DNA of 64,000 nucleotides from Pelomonas sp036404855 (GTDB taxonomy: Bacteria; Pseudomonadota; Gammaproteobacteria; Burkholderiales; Burkholderiaceae_C): assembly GCF_036404855.1 (NCBI RefSeq), contig NZ_DASWYS010000275.1, positions 1 to 64,000 on the forward strand, written 5' to 3'. Positions 15,728 through 26,039 of the stretch are shown piece after piece (position 1 is the first letter of the stretch; each line of letters starts with the position of its first letter). The position numbers and the translations under genes were made by a program. The notes under the pieces were generated by a model that ran no database searches, was not told the origin of the DNA, and saw nothing but the letters and a program-made list of their open reading frames with translations.

Positions 15728-17524
15728 CTAGAGCTTCGTGAGGTCGGGCCCGCCCTCCGTGCCGAACCAAGCCTTGCTCAACGCCTGGCGAGCGGTGCGC
15801 TCGGCCGCCGTGTCGCCGCGCTTGCGGTAGACCTCGGCCAGCGCCGCCAGCGCCCAGCCGTTGTTGCGCACGCGCGCGAGGGACTCGCGCAAGGCCTTCT
15901 CAGCCTCGTCCAGGCGGCCCTGGCGCAGGCGCACGGCACCCAGGGACTGGCGCACCGGGTAGTACCAGTAGGCGGGCTCGGTGTAGGCCAGGCCCTCCTC
16001 GATGACGACGGCCTGCTCCAGCGCGGCGGCGGCGGCGCTGAGGTCGCCCTGGGCATCGGCGAGCCGGGCGCTGGCGACGAGGCGGGCTGTCTGCGTGATG
16101 GCCTTGGCGGGAATGCCCCAGGCGTCAAAGGGCGTGAAGTCGGCGCTGCCTTCCAGAGCCGTGATGGCCTCGATCTCGTGCCGGGCCGCGGCCACGTCGT
16201 GGCGCGCCGCCTGGGCCAGGGCACGCGCGTAGTGATACATGACGCGCACCAGCACGAGGTCGTCCGCAGGCGCGGGCAACTTCAGGATGACGTCGGGCGG
16301 GCTGAACTGCGCATGCGTCGTGTAGGGCGCGGCCTTGACAGGCTGCATGATGGGATAGGCCTTGACGACGTCGTTGGCCATGGACGCGTCGAGCTTGGAC
16401 GCGGCCTCGATGGCCGTGCGCCCGGCCCCGCCCATCTGGGCCGACACCATCAGGAAGTGGATGTTGTGCGGGTAGTAGGCCGAGCGGTAGAGCGGATCGG
16501 AGGGCGAGCGCTTGAAGTAGGCCTCGTCCACGGCGATGGCCGCACGGTTGGACTCCAGCGCCTCCCGGTACAGGCCCACGCGGTAATAGATGTGCGAGGG
16601 CATGTGGACGATGTGGCCGGCGCCGGGCATCTGCGCGGCCAGGCGGCGGGCGGGCGCCAGGGCCCGCTCGGGCGTCGTCGACGCCTCGACGGCGTGGATG
16701 TAGAGGTGGATGGCGCCGGCATGGCTGGGGTTGCGCTTGAGTACCGTCTCCAGTGCGGCCACGATGTCGGCGGTGCGCCCCTTGGGACGCGCGCCGGCGG
16801 CCTCCCAGTAGTCCCAGGGCTGGGTGTCCATGGCAGCCTCGGCGTGCAGCACCTGCATCAGGTCCTCGCCCGGAAAGCGGGCCGCCACGTCCTTCATCGC
16901 GTCCGCGTAGGCGGCGTCCAGCGCGCCCCGGTCGGCGGGCGCGTCGGCGGCATAGCGCGTCTGGAGCGCCTCGACGAGGGCGCGCTCGCGCGGCGGGAGC
17001 TTGTCCTTCAGCGCAACGGCGCGCTGCAGCGCGGCCCAGGCCGGCGCCTGGGCCTCGGGCGGCATGGGCGCATTGATGTTTGGGCCCAGCACCAGGGCCT
17101 CACCCCAGAAGCACAGGCCGCAGCCTGGGTCGAGCTTGTGCGCGGCCTGGAAGGCGCGCTGGGCCTCGGCATGGTTGAACGCGAAGCTCAGGCGCAGGCC
17201 CTGGTCGAAATAGGCCTGTACCTTGGGCGAGGCATGAGCGAGCTTGAAGCTCATGCGGCCCAGGTCCTTGTAGACCGGCACATCGCCCGGTGCGGCCTTC
17301 ATGGGCGCGGGCTGGAACGGCGCCGTCTCCGTCTTGGGCACGGCCGCGAGCAGGGCCTGCAAGAGCACCGGCCGCCCGGCCGCCTGTGGGCGGCAGACCC
17401 CGCCGGCGCTGCTCAGCAGCGGGTCGAAGGCAGCGGCCTGATCGGCGCTGCCGCCCAGCGCCACGAGACCCACGGCGGCCAGGGCCTGCAAAAGACGAGA
17501 GGCGGATCGATGGCGAGCAAGCAT
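15728..17524 (-). CDS. Exported tetratricopeptide-repeat protein
   Basis: A 598-residue protein with a signal peptide (about 1-32) and scattered TPR-like helices. They are clearest at FDQGLRLSFAFNHAEAQRAFQAAHKLDP (split in the text around a Cys-rich CGLCFWGEA segment), in HYARALAQAARHDVAAARHEIEA, and in the C-terminal block LRQGRLDEAEKALRESLARV. The family is widespread, about 550-600 residues, with HxxHMPSHIYYRVG as a conserved core; no enzymatic role is established. It ends 20 bp before proA, so read-through is likely. Confidence 0.78.
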   Translation of the reverse strand: MLARHRSASRLLQALAAVGLVALGGSADQAAAFDPLLSSAGGVCRPQAAGRPVLLQALLAAVPKTETAPFQPAPMKAAPGDVPVYKDLGRMSFKLAHASPKVQAYFDQGLRLSFAFNHAEAQRAFQAAHKLDPGCGLCFWGEALVLGPNINAPMPPEAQAPAWAALQRAVALKDKLPPRERALVEALQTRYAADAPADRGALDAAYADAMKDVAARFPGEDLMQVLHAEAAMDTQPWDYWEAAGARPKGRTADIVAALETVLKRNPSHAGAIHLYIHAVEASTTPERALAPARRLAAQMPGAGHIVHMPSHIYYRVGLYREALESNRAAIAVDEAYFKRSPSDPLYRSAYYPHNIHFLMVSAQMGGAGRTAIEAASKLDASMANDVVKAYPIMQPVKAAPYTTHAQFSPPDVILKLPAPADDLVLVRVMYHYARALAQAARHDVAAARHEIEAITALEGSADFTPFDAWGIPAKAITQTARLVASARLADAQGDLSAAAAALEQAVVIEEGLAYTEPAYWYYPVRQSLGAVRLRQGRLDEAEKALRESLARVRNNGWALAALAEVYRKRGDTAAERTARQALSKAWFGTEGGPDLTKL

Positions 17525-17596
17525 GCGTCCTCCAGGCCCGGCGGGGGCCGAATTGACATGCTCGCACCGGCCGTGCCGGGGCGCAATCGGGCTGTA

Positions 17597-20422
17597 TCAG
17601 GGTTGGGGGTGGCCTTCGGTGTCGCGCAGCTCGGCCTTGCGGCCGATGGCCTGGAGCTGTGGAAGGACCTTGGCCTTGTCGCCCACGGCCACGACGATGA
17701 GCTGGGCCGGGTCGAGATGGTCGCGCGCCGCCTTCAGCGCCGCGGCGGCGGTGACGGCGGCCAGCTGGCCCGGCTCCTCGGCGATGGCCCCCAGCGGGCG
17801 ACCGACGGCCCAGTTGGCGGCATAGGCGCCGACGACAGCTTGGTTGGTGTCGAAGGCTCCCGGCAGCGACAGCAGGCGGGCATTGCGCACCCGCGTCAGC
17901 TCGGCCTCCCCCATGGGCTTGGCACGCATGGCGGCGATCTCCTTCCACAGGTCGGTCAGGGCCGCGCCCGTCACGTCCGTGCGCACACTGCCGCGGATGC
18001 CGAACTGGCCGCGCTCGCGGCCCATGGCGTAGCCCGAGAAGATGCCGTAGGTGTATCCCTTGACCTCGCGCAGCTGGTGGTTGATGCGCGACGTGAACAG
18101 CCCGCCCAGGGCCGCGTTCATGACCTCGACGGGCGCCCAGTCCGGCGCCGCCGCGAACGGCCCTGGCGCCACCACCGCCAGCGCCGTCTGCGGTGCGCCG
18201 GGCTTGTCGACGACGATGGTGCGCGCGGCCACGGGCCTGGCCGCCGGCAGGGGCGTGGCAGGCGCCGCCTCGCCGACGGGCTTCCAGGCGCCGAACAGCG
18301 GCTCGACGAGGGCGCGCAGCTCGGCCTCGCTCAGGTCGCCGGCGACGACGAGCGCGGCACGCTCGGGTCGGTAGTGGCCTTGCCAGAAGCTGCGCAGCGC
18401 GGCTGCGTCGGTGGCCTTGATGCTGGCCTCGGTCCCCAGCGCGTTGGCGGCCAGCGGATGGCCCTCGCCGTAGGCGACGCGGTTGCCCACGGCATTGGCC
18501 AGCAGTGCGGGCTGTTCGCGCACCTGTGCCAGCGCGGCCAGGCGCTGCGCCTGCTGGCGATCAATCTCGGGGGCCGCGAACGCCGGATTCAGCACCACGT
18601 CGGCCAGCAGCGCCAGGCCGTCCTTGGCGCTGGCTTTCAGTCCGGAGAACTCGACGCGGGCCTCTTCGCTGCCGGCCTGGGCCGTCAGCGTGGCACCCAG
18701 GGCTGCGGCCGCTTCGGCAATCTGCTGGGCGCTGCGCGTCGTCGTGCCCTCGGGGAGCATGGCCGCGGTGAAGCCGGCGAGGCCGGGCCGGTCTGCCGGG
18801 TTGGCACCCTGGCCGGCGCGCAGCACCAGGCTGGCACTGACCAGCGGCAGCCCCGGCTTGGGGGAATGGATGACGGTCAACCCGTTGGCCAGCGTGAAGG
18901 CCTGCGCGGCGGGCAGCACCAGCGGCTTGGCACGCGCGGCGGCGGGGGGCTTGTTGCGCCAGGACTCCGCGGCGTTCAGCGACTCGCGCTCGCCCTTCGC
19001 CGCCTTCGTCGGCATGGGCGGCGTGGGCACCTCGGGCGGCAGCACCTGCTCGCCCGGCAGTGCCTGGACGACGACGCGGTGGTCCTTCTGCAACCAGCGC
19101 GTCACCGTGGCGCTGACGGCGGCCGGCGCCATCGTGCGGTAGCGCGCCAGGTCCTGCCCGACGAAGCCGGGGTCGCCGGCCATCTGGTTGTAGTGGTTGA
19201 CGAGGTCCGCCAGCGTCGTGACCTTCTCCATCCGCTGCAGCAGCTGCGTCTCGATGGTGGCGCGGGCCTGCGCGAGCTCGCCGGCGCTGGGCGGCGTCGT
19301 CGCGAGCCGGGCAATCTCGGCATCGGTGAGCTTCTCGATCTCGTCCAGCGAGGCGCCCGGGCGGGCGACGATCTCGATGCCGAATACCGAACTCAGGGAC
19401 TGCGAGTCCTGCGACACCTGCACACTCTGCGCCAGCTGCCTGTCCCGCACCAGCAGGCCGTACAGGCGGCTGGCCTTGCCACCGCCGAGCACGTGGGCAG
19501 CAACATCCAGCTCGGCGTCACCGGCGGCGAACATGGCCGGCGTGTGCCAGGCGAGGTTGAGACGGCTCAGCTCGATGCGGTCCGTGACGACGAGGCGGCG
19601 CTCCTTCGTGATCTCGGGCGTCGCGACATGCACCTCGGGTGGCTTTGGGCCGGCCTTCAGCGTGCCGAAGTACTTCTGCACCAGCGCGCGGGCCTGCTTG
19701 GGATCGAAGTCGCCGGCCAGCACCAGCGTGGCGTTGTTGGGCCGGTAGTAGGTGCGGGCGAAGTCCTTCACGTCCTTGAGCTGGATGCGCTGGATGTCGG
19801 CATGCGAACCGATGACGGCGGCACGGTAGGGGTGGCCCTCGGGATACAGCGCCTGGTAGAGCGCCTCTTCGACGATCCCGTAGGGCCGGTTCTCGAAACT
19901 CTGGCGACGCTCGTTGCGAACCACGTCCTGCTGGTTGGCCAGCGCGACGGAATCGACCTCGTCGATCATCCAGCCCAGCATGTCGGCCTTCAGCCACAGG
20001 CCCAGCGCCAGCTGGTTGGACGGCAACGTGAAGAAGTAGTTGGTGCGGTCGAAGTTGGTGGAGCCGTTGCTGTCGGTGCCGCCGGCGGCGTCGACGAACT
20101 TGTCGAACTCGCCGCGCGGGACGTGACGGCTGCCGGCGAACATCAGGTGCTCGAACAGATGGGCGAAGCCGGTCTGGCCCTTGGCCTCGTTGCGCGGTCC
20201 GGCATGCACCCAGAGGTTGAAGGCGACCAGCGGCAGGCGGTGGTCCTCGACCAGGATGACCTCGAAGCCGTTGGCCAGCGTGAACTTCTCCTGGCGCACG
20301 GCGAGCTGACCGGCCTCGGTGCTGACGGCGCCGAGCGGGGCCGCGCCCACGGGCGGCGCGGCTGAAAGTGCGCCGGCCAGGGCCAGCAGCGCAACGAGAC
20401 GGCGGGGGGCGGGAACATTCAT
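17597..20422 (-). CDS. Periplasmic M16 zinc peptidase, two-lobed
   Basis: A 941-residue peptidase with a signal peptide (to about residue 28). The N-terminal M16 half carries the inverted zinc motif HLFEH (H88, E91, H92) and the downstream Glu cluster YGIVEEALYQALYPEGHPY, the usual third ligand region. The C-terminal half (from about 490, NGLTVIHSPKPGLPLV) is the inactive M16 repeat. Family members degrade peptides inside a closed clam-shell chamber. The start at 20420-20422 (MNVPAPRRL) gives a sound signal peptide with GAGGA about 9 nt upstream; longer forms run into the AEC gene. 70 bp follow that gene. Confidence 0.88.
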   Translation of the reverse strand: MNVPAPRRLVALLALAGALSAAPPVGAAPLGAVSTEAGQLAVRQEKFTLANGFEVILVEDHRLPLVAFNLWVHAGPRNEAKGQTGFAHLFEHLMFAGSRHVPRGEFDKFVDAAGGTDSNGSTNFDRTNYFFTLPSNQLALGLWLKADMLGWMIDEVDSVALANQQDVVRNERRQSFENRPYGIVEEALYQALYPEGHPYRAAVIGSHADIQRIQLKDVKDFARTYYRPNNATLVLAGDFDPKQARALVQKYFGTLKAGPKPPEVHVATPEITKERRLVVTDRIELSRLNLAWHTPAMFAAGDAELDVAAHVLGGGKASRLYGLLVRDRQLAQSVQVSQDSQSLSSVFGIEIVARPGASLDEIEKLTDAEIARLATTPPSAGELAQARATIETQLLQRMEKVTTLADLVNHYNQMAGDPGFVGQDLARYRTMAPAAVSATVTRWLQKDHRVVVQALPGEQVLPPEVPTPPMPTKAAKGERESLNAAESWRNKPPAAARAKPLVLPAAQAFTLANGLTVIHSPKPGLPLVSASLVLRAGQGANPADRPGLAGFTAAMLPEGTTTRSAQQIAEAAAALGATLTAQAGSEEARVEFSGLKASAKDGLALLADVVLNPAFAAPEIDRQQAQRLAALAQVREQPALLANAVGNRVAYGEGHPLAANALGTEASIKATDAAALRSFWQGHYRPERAALVVAGDLSEAELRALVEPLFGAWKPVGEAAPATPLPAARPVAARTIVVDKPGAPQTALAVVAPGPFAAAPDWAPVEVMNAALGGLFTSRINHQLREVKGYTYGIFSGYAMGRERGQFGIRGSVRTDVTGAALTDLWKEIAAMRAKPMGEAELTRVRNARLLSLPGAFDTNQAVVGAYAANWAVGRPLGAIAEEPGQLAAVTAAAALKAARDHLDPAQLIVVAVGDKAKVLPQLQAIGRKAELRDTEGHPQP

Positions 20423-20492
20423 TCGGATGGATCCTCGAAGAGCCAGGAGGGCATTGGGCCGCTGACCTCGCGCGGCGCAGAAGTGCCGGGAG

Positions 20493-21488
20493 TCACCACG
20501 GAGAAACCCAGGCCAGCAGCGCCAGCCACAGCGGCGCCGTGGCGACATAAAGCACCGTGGACAGCACGGTGGCCGCCGTGACCTCGGCCTCCAGCGTTCG
20601 GTAGCGCTGGGCGAAGATCAGCGCGTTGGAGCCGGTCGGCAGCGCGGCCAACATGACGATGACGGCCAGCGGCAGGCCCTGCAGCCCCAGGCCCCAGTGC
20701 GCGATGCAGAAGACGACGGCGGGAAACAGCAGCAGCTTGGCCGACACCAGGCCTGACAGGCCGCGCCAGGACTTGGGCCAGCCGTAGTAGGCCAGCGACA
20801 TGCCGATCAGCGTCAGGCACAGCGGCACGACGGCGGTGCCGAGGTTCTGCAGCACCTCGTCGAGCACCGCGGGCAGGGCCCAGCCGGTCGCATTCCAGGC
20901 CAGGCCGGCCAGCACCGGCAGCACGACGGGATGGATGACGGTGTTGCGCACCGTCTGCCGCAGCGTTGCGCCAAAGCTGCGCGAGCCGCGTTCGCGGGCC
21001 ACGTCGAGCTCCACCAGGCTGGTGAGCAGGGTCAGGATGGTCAGCGAATGCAGGCTGACGACGGCGATGTGGATGGCCAGGCCCTGCTCGCCGAACACGC
21101 CGGCCGCCACCGGCACACCCACCTGCAGCGTGTTGCCGAAGCCGGCCGTGATGGCCTTGACGCTGGGGGCCGTCACGGCCTCGCCGGGCTTGCGGCGCCA
21201 CCGCTCGAACAGGTAGATCAGCGTGACGACGGCCAGCACCGGCACGAAGAAGGCGAACAGGAACGCCCAGGGCAGCGTCGACGTGTCCAGACGCGCCGTG
21301 GTGCGGAACAGCAGGGCCGGCACGAAGATGTAGAAGGCCGCGTTGGCCAGCACGCGGGCAGGGTCGCCCTCTTCACCCGGCTGGCTGCCCGCCTTGCCGC
21401 CTCCCAGCCAGCGCATGCGGCCGACGATCCAGCCTATGGCCACGGCCACCAGAATGGCCAGCAGCTTGAAGGCGATCGCCCAGGTCAT
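20493..21488 (-). CDS. AEC family transporter (auxin efflux carrier type)
   Basis: A 331-residue inner-membrane protein with about ten predicted helices, starting MTWAIAFKLLAILVAVAIGW. It has the AEC-family central signature GFGNTLQVGVPVAAGVFGE and the C-terminal CLTLIGMSLAYYGW and PTGSNALIFAQRY. Members export organic acids or other anions; the substrate cannot be read from sequence. It follows the sensor kinase gene after only 4 bp, so the two are probably one transcript. Confidence 0.87.
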   Translation of the reverse strand: MTWAIAFKLLAILVAVAIGWIVGRMRWLGGGKAGSQPGEEGDPARVLANAAFYIFVPALLFRTTARLDTSTLPWAFLFAFFVPVLAVVTLIYLFERWRRKPGEAVTAPSVKAITAGFGNTLQVGVPVAAGVFGEQGLAIHIAVVSLHSLTILTLLTSLVELDVARERGSRSFGATLRQTVRNTVIHPVVLPVLAGLAWNATGWALPAVLDEVLQNLGTAVVPLCLTLIGMSLAYYGWPKSWRGLSGLVSAKLLLFPAVVFCIAHWGLGLQGLPLAVIVMLAALPTGSNALIFAQRYRTLEAEVTAATVLSTVLYVATAPLWLALLAWVSPW

Positions 21489-21492
21489 AGGT

Positions 21493-23361
21493 TCAGGCCA
21501 GTGGCAGCCTCAGCTCGAACTCGAAGCGGCTGCCCTGTCCGGCCGCGCTCTGCACGAGGATCTGGCTGCCCATCAAGCGCACGAGCTGCTGGCTGATGGA
21601 CAGGCCCAGGCCGGTGCCGCCCAGGTGGCGGGACGCGTCGGACACCTGCTCGAAAGCCTGGAAGAGACGCGCCTGCCGGGCCGGCGTCATGCCGATGCCG
21701 CTGTCGACCACCGAGAAACGCAGTCGCACATGCGCGTGCTCCTGCTCCACGACACGGGCCGAGAGCTGGACGCGGCCGCTGTCCGTGAACTTGACGGCGT
21801 TGGACAGCAGGTTGAGCAGCACCTGGCGCAGGCGCTGGCCGTCCACCATGACCAGGTGAGGCAGTCGGGCGTCAACGTCCAGACCAAAGGCGAGGTGCTT
21901 TTGCTCGGCGCGCAGGCGCACGCTGTCGCTGGCCATGTCGAGCAGGGCGCGCAGGTCGACGGCGGTAGGCTTGAGGCTGACCTTGCCGGCCTCGATGCTG
22001 GCCATGTCCAGCACGTCGTTGATGAGCTCCAGCAGGTGCAGGCCGGAGTCGCGCATCAGCTGCAGCTTCGCTTGCTGGCCTGGCGGGGTGGCCGCGTCCA
22101 TCTGCATCAGCTGCGTGAAGCCGAGGATGGCATTCAGCGGCGTGCGGAACTCGTGGCTCATCGTCGCCAAGAATCGGCCCTTGGCCTGGTTGGCGGCCTC
22201 GGCACGGAGCTTGGCCTCGCTGAGCTCGGCGGTGCGCTCGCCAACAAGCTCCTCCAGATGTTCGCGGTGGCGGGCCAACTCGGCATCGGCCAGCCGGCGC
22301 TGCGAGATGTCGCTGACCATGCCTTCGATGCGTCGCTGGCCTCCGGCACCGTCAGCCTCGACCCAGTGCGCGCTCAGCTCCACCCAAAGCGGCCGGCCGT
22401 CGGCGCCTCGCAGCTGCAGCTGGACCTGCTGGACCTTGCCCTGCTCGTTCATGACGGCGGCCACGCGCTGCATCTCGTCGCGGGCGATGCCGGTCAGCTC
22501 GCGCAGCCGCTGCCCGACGGGATTGCGCGAGCCCAGGCCCAGCATCTGAGTCAGGGCGCGGTTCATCCCGAGCACGCGGCTCTGGGCGTCGGCCTGGAAG
22601 ATGCCTTCGGTGGCGTTCTCGAACAGGCTGCGGTAGCGCGCCTCGCTGGCGCGCAGGCCTTCGGAGCTGAGCTGCACTTGGTCGGCGGCGCCGCGCAGCT
22701 TTAGGCTCATCGCGTTGAAGCGCATCGTCAGCTCGCCAATCTCGTCGGCGCGCTCGACAGTCGCTTGCGCACCGAGGTCGCCCTTGGCCACACGCTGGGC
22801 CAGGGCGCCCAGCTTCTGCACGGGCCGGCGCACCAGCCAGTGCACCAGCAGCGAGCTGGCGACGACGATGCCGACGACGACGACGGCCAGCAGCTCGACG
22901 ACGAAAAGCCGCGTGCGCCGGATCTGCTCGTCGACGAGCTCGCGCGAGAAGACGAGGACCGCTGAGGCGACCTGGGTGCCGGCGACGTCCGCGGCGGGCT
23001 GGTAGGTGACGGCGAACTCGCGCCGCAGCAGCCCGCCGGCCGGCAGCTCGGCGCCGCGCCTGGCCAGGCCGCCACGCAGGCCCAGGCCCTTGAGCTCGAT
23101 GGCTTGCACCTCCGGGTCGGCCATGACGGCGTCCAGCAGGTTCTCGATGGCGACGTGGTCGAGATTCCAGATCGGGCCGGCGAAGCCGCGCTCGATGAGA
23201 CCGGCCATGCGCGCCTCGCGCTGGCTCAGCCCGGCCATCAGCTCGGTCTCCTCGTGCGTCGTCCAGTACCAGCCGACCGCCAGCACCAGCAGGCTCGCGA
23301 CCAGCGCAATGCCGGCCGTCAGGCGTGTCTGTATCCCGATGTTGATCGGCGTCAACGCCAT
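21493..23361 (-). CDS. Membrane sensor histidine kinase with PAS domain
   Basis: A 622-residue kinase: membrane helix at 13-31, periplasmic domain (32-150), second helix at 151-174, HAMP (175-228), PAS (236-352), coiled coil (355-392), then HisKA with H403 in FLATMSHEFRTPLNAILGF and a C-terminal HATPase with VVDSGIGM and GTGLGLSIS. No receiver domain is attached and no response regulator gene adjoins, so it is an orphan. It sits between topB and an AEC transporter. The start at 23359-23361 (MALTPINIG) has a strong GGGGGAGGG ribosome site. Confidence 0.88.
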   Translation of the reverse strand: MALTPINIGIQTRLTAGIALVASLLVLAVGWYWTTHEETELMAGLSQREARMAGLIERGFAGPIWNLDHVAIENLLDAVMADPEVQAIELKGLGLRGGLARRGAELPAGGLLRREFAVTYQPAADVAGTQVASAVLVFSRELVDEQIRRTRLFVVELLAVVVVGIVVASSLLVHWLVRRPVQKLGALAQRVAKGDLGAQATVERADEIGELTMRFNAMSLKLRGAADQVQLSSEGLRASEARYRSLFENATEGIFQADAQSRVLGMNRALTQMLGLGSRNPVGQRLRELTGIARDEMQRVAAVMNEQGKVQQVQLQLRGADGRPLWVELSAHWVEADGAGGQRRIEGMVSDISQRRLADAELARHREHLEELVGERTAELSEAKLRAEAANQAKGRFLATMSHEFRTPLNAILGFTQLMQMDAATPPGQQAKLQLMRDSGLHLLELINDVLDMASIEAGKVSLKPTAVDLRALLDMASDSVRLRAEQKHLAFGLDVDARLPHLVMVDGQRLRQVLLNLLSNAVKFTDSGRVQLSARVVEQEHAHVRLRFSVVDSGIGMTPARQARLFQAFEQVSDASRHLGGTGLGLSISQQLVRLMGSQILVQSAAGQGSRFEFELRLPLA

Positions 23362-23419
23362 CCCCTGCCCTCCCCCTTTGGCCAGTTCAGGCCCATGCGG
23401 CGAGCATAAGGCCGCCCCG

Positions 23420-26011
23420 TCAGGCCTTGGCGGCCGTCTTCTTGGCCGCAGCCTTCTTGGCCGGCGGTGCCTTGGCAGCGCGCGGTTCGAACTCGAACAC
23501 GACCTTGCCTTCCTTCTTGTCAAAGGCCAGGAAGGCCTTGAACTTGCGCCGCGTCTTGTTGGAGACGAAGTTCTCCAGCAGGTCGGTCTTGCCTTCCAAC
23601 AGCAGCTTGTGCACCTGGGTAGGCTCAATGGGCTGGGTCAGGATGACCTTGCCGGTCTTGAAATCGCAGGTCACGTGCGCGCCCACCGAGTGCTCGCAGA
23701 CGTAGTTGGCCCCGTGTTCGTAGACGTGGCCCTTGCACTTGGGGCAGGCGCCCAGCGAGGCCTGGCCGGAGAAGTCCACCGGTTCGCCGTCGTTCTCGGC
23801 CTTCTTGGCGTCCTCGCCGAAGTCGAACTCCAGCTTCCAGTTCTGGATCTCCTCGTCAAAGACCAGTGCAAGCTCGGCCGTGAAGGGCCAGCCCGCCTTG
23901 GAGCGGAAGCCTTCCAGCGGGCCGATCTTCTTGTCGCGCAGGAAGGCCTCCACCTCGTGCAACTCGAAGCTGCGGCCGCCCGGAATCTTGCCGATGGAGA
24001 AGCCACAGGCGTCGTCGCCGGTGCCGCTCTTGCCATTGCAGGTGAAGCGGCGGTAGTTCTCCTTCACGATCCCGCCGCACTTGGGGCAGGGGGTCTTCAG
24101 CGTCGCGTAGTCGCCGGGGATGGTGTCGCGGTCGTAGCCCTTGGCCTTGGCGACCATCTTCTCGGTCATGGCCGCGATCTCGGCCATGAACTGCTCGCGC
24201 TTCAGGCGCCCCTTCTCCATCTCGGAGAGCTTGAATTCCCAGTCGCCGGTCAGCTCGGGCTTGGTCAGGTCTTCCACGTCCAGGCCACGCAGCAGCGTCA
24301 TCAGCTGGAACGCCTTGGCCGTCGGGATCAGCTCGCGGCCCTCCCGCAGCATGTACTTCTCGCTGATCAGGCCTTCGATGGTGGCGGCGCGAGTGGCCGG
24401 CGTGCCCAGGCCCTTCTCGGCCATGGCCTCGCGCAACTCGTCGTCCTCCACCAGCTTGCCGGCGCCTTCCATGGCGGACAGCAGCGTGGCTTCGGTGTAG
24501 CGGGCCGGCGGCTTGGTCTGCAGGGCCTTCACGTCGACGCTCTCGGTGCGCACGACCTCGTTGGGTTGCACCGGGACGAGGTTGGCGTCCTCGTCGTCCA
24601 CGTCCTTGCCGTAGACGGCCAGCCAGCCCGGCTTCACGAGCACCTTGCCGTTGGTCTGGAAATGGTGCTTGTTGTCGATCTTGCTGATGCGCGTCGTGAC
24701 CAGGAATTCGGCCGGCGGGAAGAACACCGCCAGGAAGCGCTTGACGACCATGTCGTAGAGCTTGGCCTCCACCTCGGTCAGCGCCTTGGGCGCCTGCAAC
24801 GTCGGGATGATGGCAAAGTGGTCCGAAACCTTGGCGTTGTCGAAGACCTTCTTGGTGGGCTTGATGTAGCCCTCCTTGAGCGACTTGGCGGCATGCTCCG
24901 ACAACGCGGCCAGCGGCCCCGGCAGGTCTTCCGTCGCCAGCATCTTGGCGGTGTCCTTGGCCACGGCCAGGTAGTCCTCGGGCAGGAAGCGCGAGTCCGT
25001 CCGAGGATAGGTCAGCACCTTGTGCTTTTCGTACAGCGCCTGGGCGATGGACAGCGTCGTCTTGGCCGAGAAGCCGAAGCGCGAGTTGGCTTCGCGCTGC
25101 AGCGTCGTCAGGTCGTACAGCGCACCGCAGCTCGTGGTGCTGGGCTTGCTTTCCTCGGTCACATGGGCGGGCTTGCCCAGCACCGCCTTGGCGATCTCGT
25201 CGGCCTCGGCTTGCGTCCAGAGGCGGTCGGCGCGGCGCTCGGCGTCGTCGTTCTTCTTCCAGGCGGGGTCAAACCATTTGCCTTCGTACTGGCCGGCCTG
25301 GGCGTCGAAATTGGCGCGCAGCTCCCAATAGTCGCGGGCAACGTGCTTGCGGATCTTCTCTTCACGCTCCACGACGATGGACAGCGTGGGCGTCTGCACG
25401 CGTCCCACGGTGGTCAGGAAGAAGCCGCCGTCGCGCGAGTTGAAGGCCGTCATGGCCCGCGTGCCGTTGATGCCCACCAGCCAGTCGGCCTCGGAGCGGC
25501 AGCGCGCGGCGTCGGCCAGCGGCAGCATCTGGGCGTCGCTGCGCAGCTTCTCGAAGCCCTCGCGGATGGCTGCCGGCGTCATGGACTGCAGCCACAGGCG
25601 CTGGATGGGCTTGTTCAGCTTGCCCTTGGCCGGCTGCGCGTACTGCTCGATCAGCCGGAAGATCAACTCGCCCTCGCGACCCGCGTCGCAGGCGTTGATC
25701 AGTGCCGTCACGTCCTTGCGGCGGATCAGCTTGCTCAGCGCGTTGAGCCGGCCCTTGTTCTTGTCGATGGGGTTGAGGTCGAAATGCGGCGGGATGACGG
25801 GCAGGTTGGCGAAGCTCCACTTGCCGCGCTTGACGTCGAATTCCTCCGGCGCCGCGATCTCCACCAGGTGGCCCACGGCCGAGCTGACGACGTACTGCTC
25901 GTTCTCGAAATGGTCGTCGTGCTTGTCGAACTTGCCCGCCACTGGGGTCAGCGCGCGGACGATGTCCTGCGCAACGGAGGGCTTCTCGGCAATGATCAGA
26001 GTCTTGCTCAT
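23420..26011 (-). CDS. topB: DNA topoisomerase III
   Basis: An 863-residue type IA topoisomerase that decatenates single-stranded DNA. TOPRIM domain with IIAEKPSVAQ (6-15, catalytic Glu) and CDAGREGELIF (108-118). The active-site tyrosine is Y335 in LTYPRTDSR. Two C-terminal zinc-ribbon-like modules follow (CPKCGG...FTCNG, and CPKCKG...YVCE). The last 20 residues are an Ala/Lys tail typical of betaproteobacterial DNA-binding proteins. The start at 26009-26011 (MSKTLIIAEK) matches the family. Although topB can ride on plasmids and islands, codon use here matches the neighbours, so I take it as chromosomal. Confidence 0.94.
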   Translation of the reverse strand: MSKTLIIAEKPSVAQDIVRALTPVAGKFDKHDDHFENEQYVVSSAVGHLVEIAAPEEFDVKRGKWSFANLPVIPPHFDLNPIDKNKGRLNALSKLIRRKDVTALINACDAGREGELIFRLIEQYAQPAKGKLNKPIQRLWLQSMTPAAIREGFEKLRSDAQMLPLADAARCRSEADWLVGINGTRAMTAFNSRDGGFFLTTVGRVQTPTLSIVVEREEKIRKHVARDYWELRANFDAQAGQYEGKWFDPAWKKNDDAERRADRLWTQAEADEIAKAVLGKPAHVTEESKPSTTSCGALYDLTTLQREANSRFGFSAKTTLSIAQALYEKHKVLTYPRTDSRFLPEDYLAVAKDTAKMLATEDLPGPLAALSEHAAKSLKEGYIKPTKKVFDNAKVSDHFAIIPTLQAPKALTEVEAKLYDMVVKRFLAVFFPPAEFLVTTRISKIDNKHHFQTNGKVLVKPGWLAVYGKDVDDEDANLVPVQPNEVVRTESVDVKALQTKPPARYTEATLLSAMEGAGKLVEDDELREAMAEKGLGTPATRAATIEGLISEKYMLREGRELIPTAKAFQLMTLLRGLDVEDLTKPELTGDWEFKLSEMEKGRLKREQFMAEIAAMTEKMVAKAKGYDRDTIPGDYATLKTPCPKCGGIVKENYRRFTCNGKSGTGDDACGFSIGKIPGGRSFELHEVEAFLRDKKIGPLEGFRSKAGWPFTAELALVFDEEIQNWKLEFDFGEDAKKAENDGEPVDFSGQASLGACPKCKGHVYEHGANYVCEHSVGAHVTCDFKTGKVILTQPIEPTQVHKLLLEGKTDLLENFVSNKTRRKFKAFLAFDKKEGKVVFEFEPRAAKAPPAKKAAAKKTAAKA

Positions 26012-26039
26012 CAGGTCGTGTCTCTCGGTCTTCCCTAAA

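Noticed and set aside
16178..20365. 1395-codon plus-strand open frame antisense to the TPR and M16 genes
   Set aside because: Shadow of the real genes; no signal, no motif, typical antisense composition.
23420..26011. Topoisomerase III as a marker of an integrative element
   Set aside because: No conjugation or integration genes surround it and base composition equals that of its neighbours.
23006..26038. 1010-codon plus-strand open frame antisense to topB
   Set aside because: Antisense shadow; topB has every catalytic motif in place.
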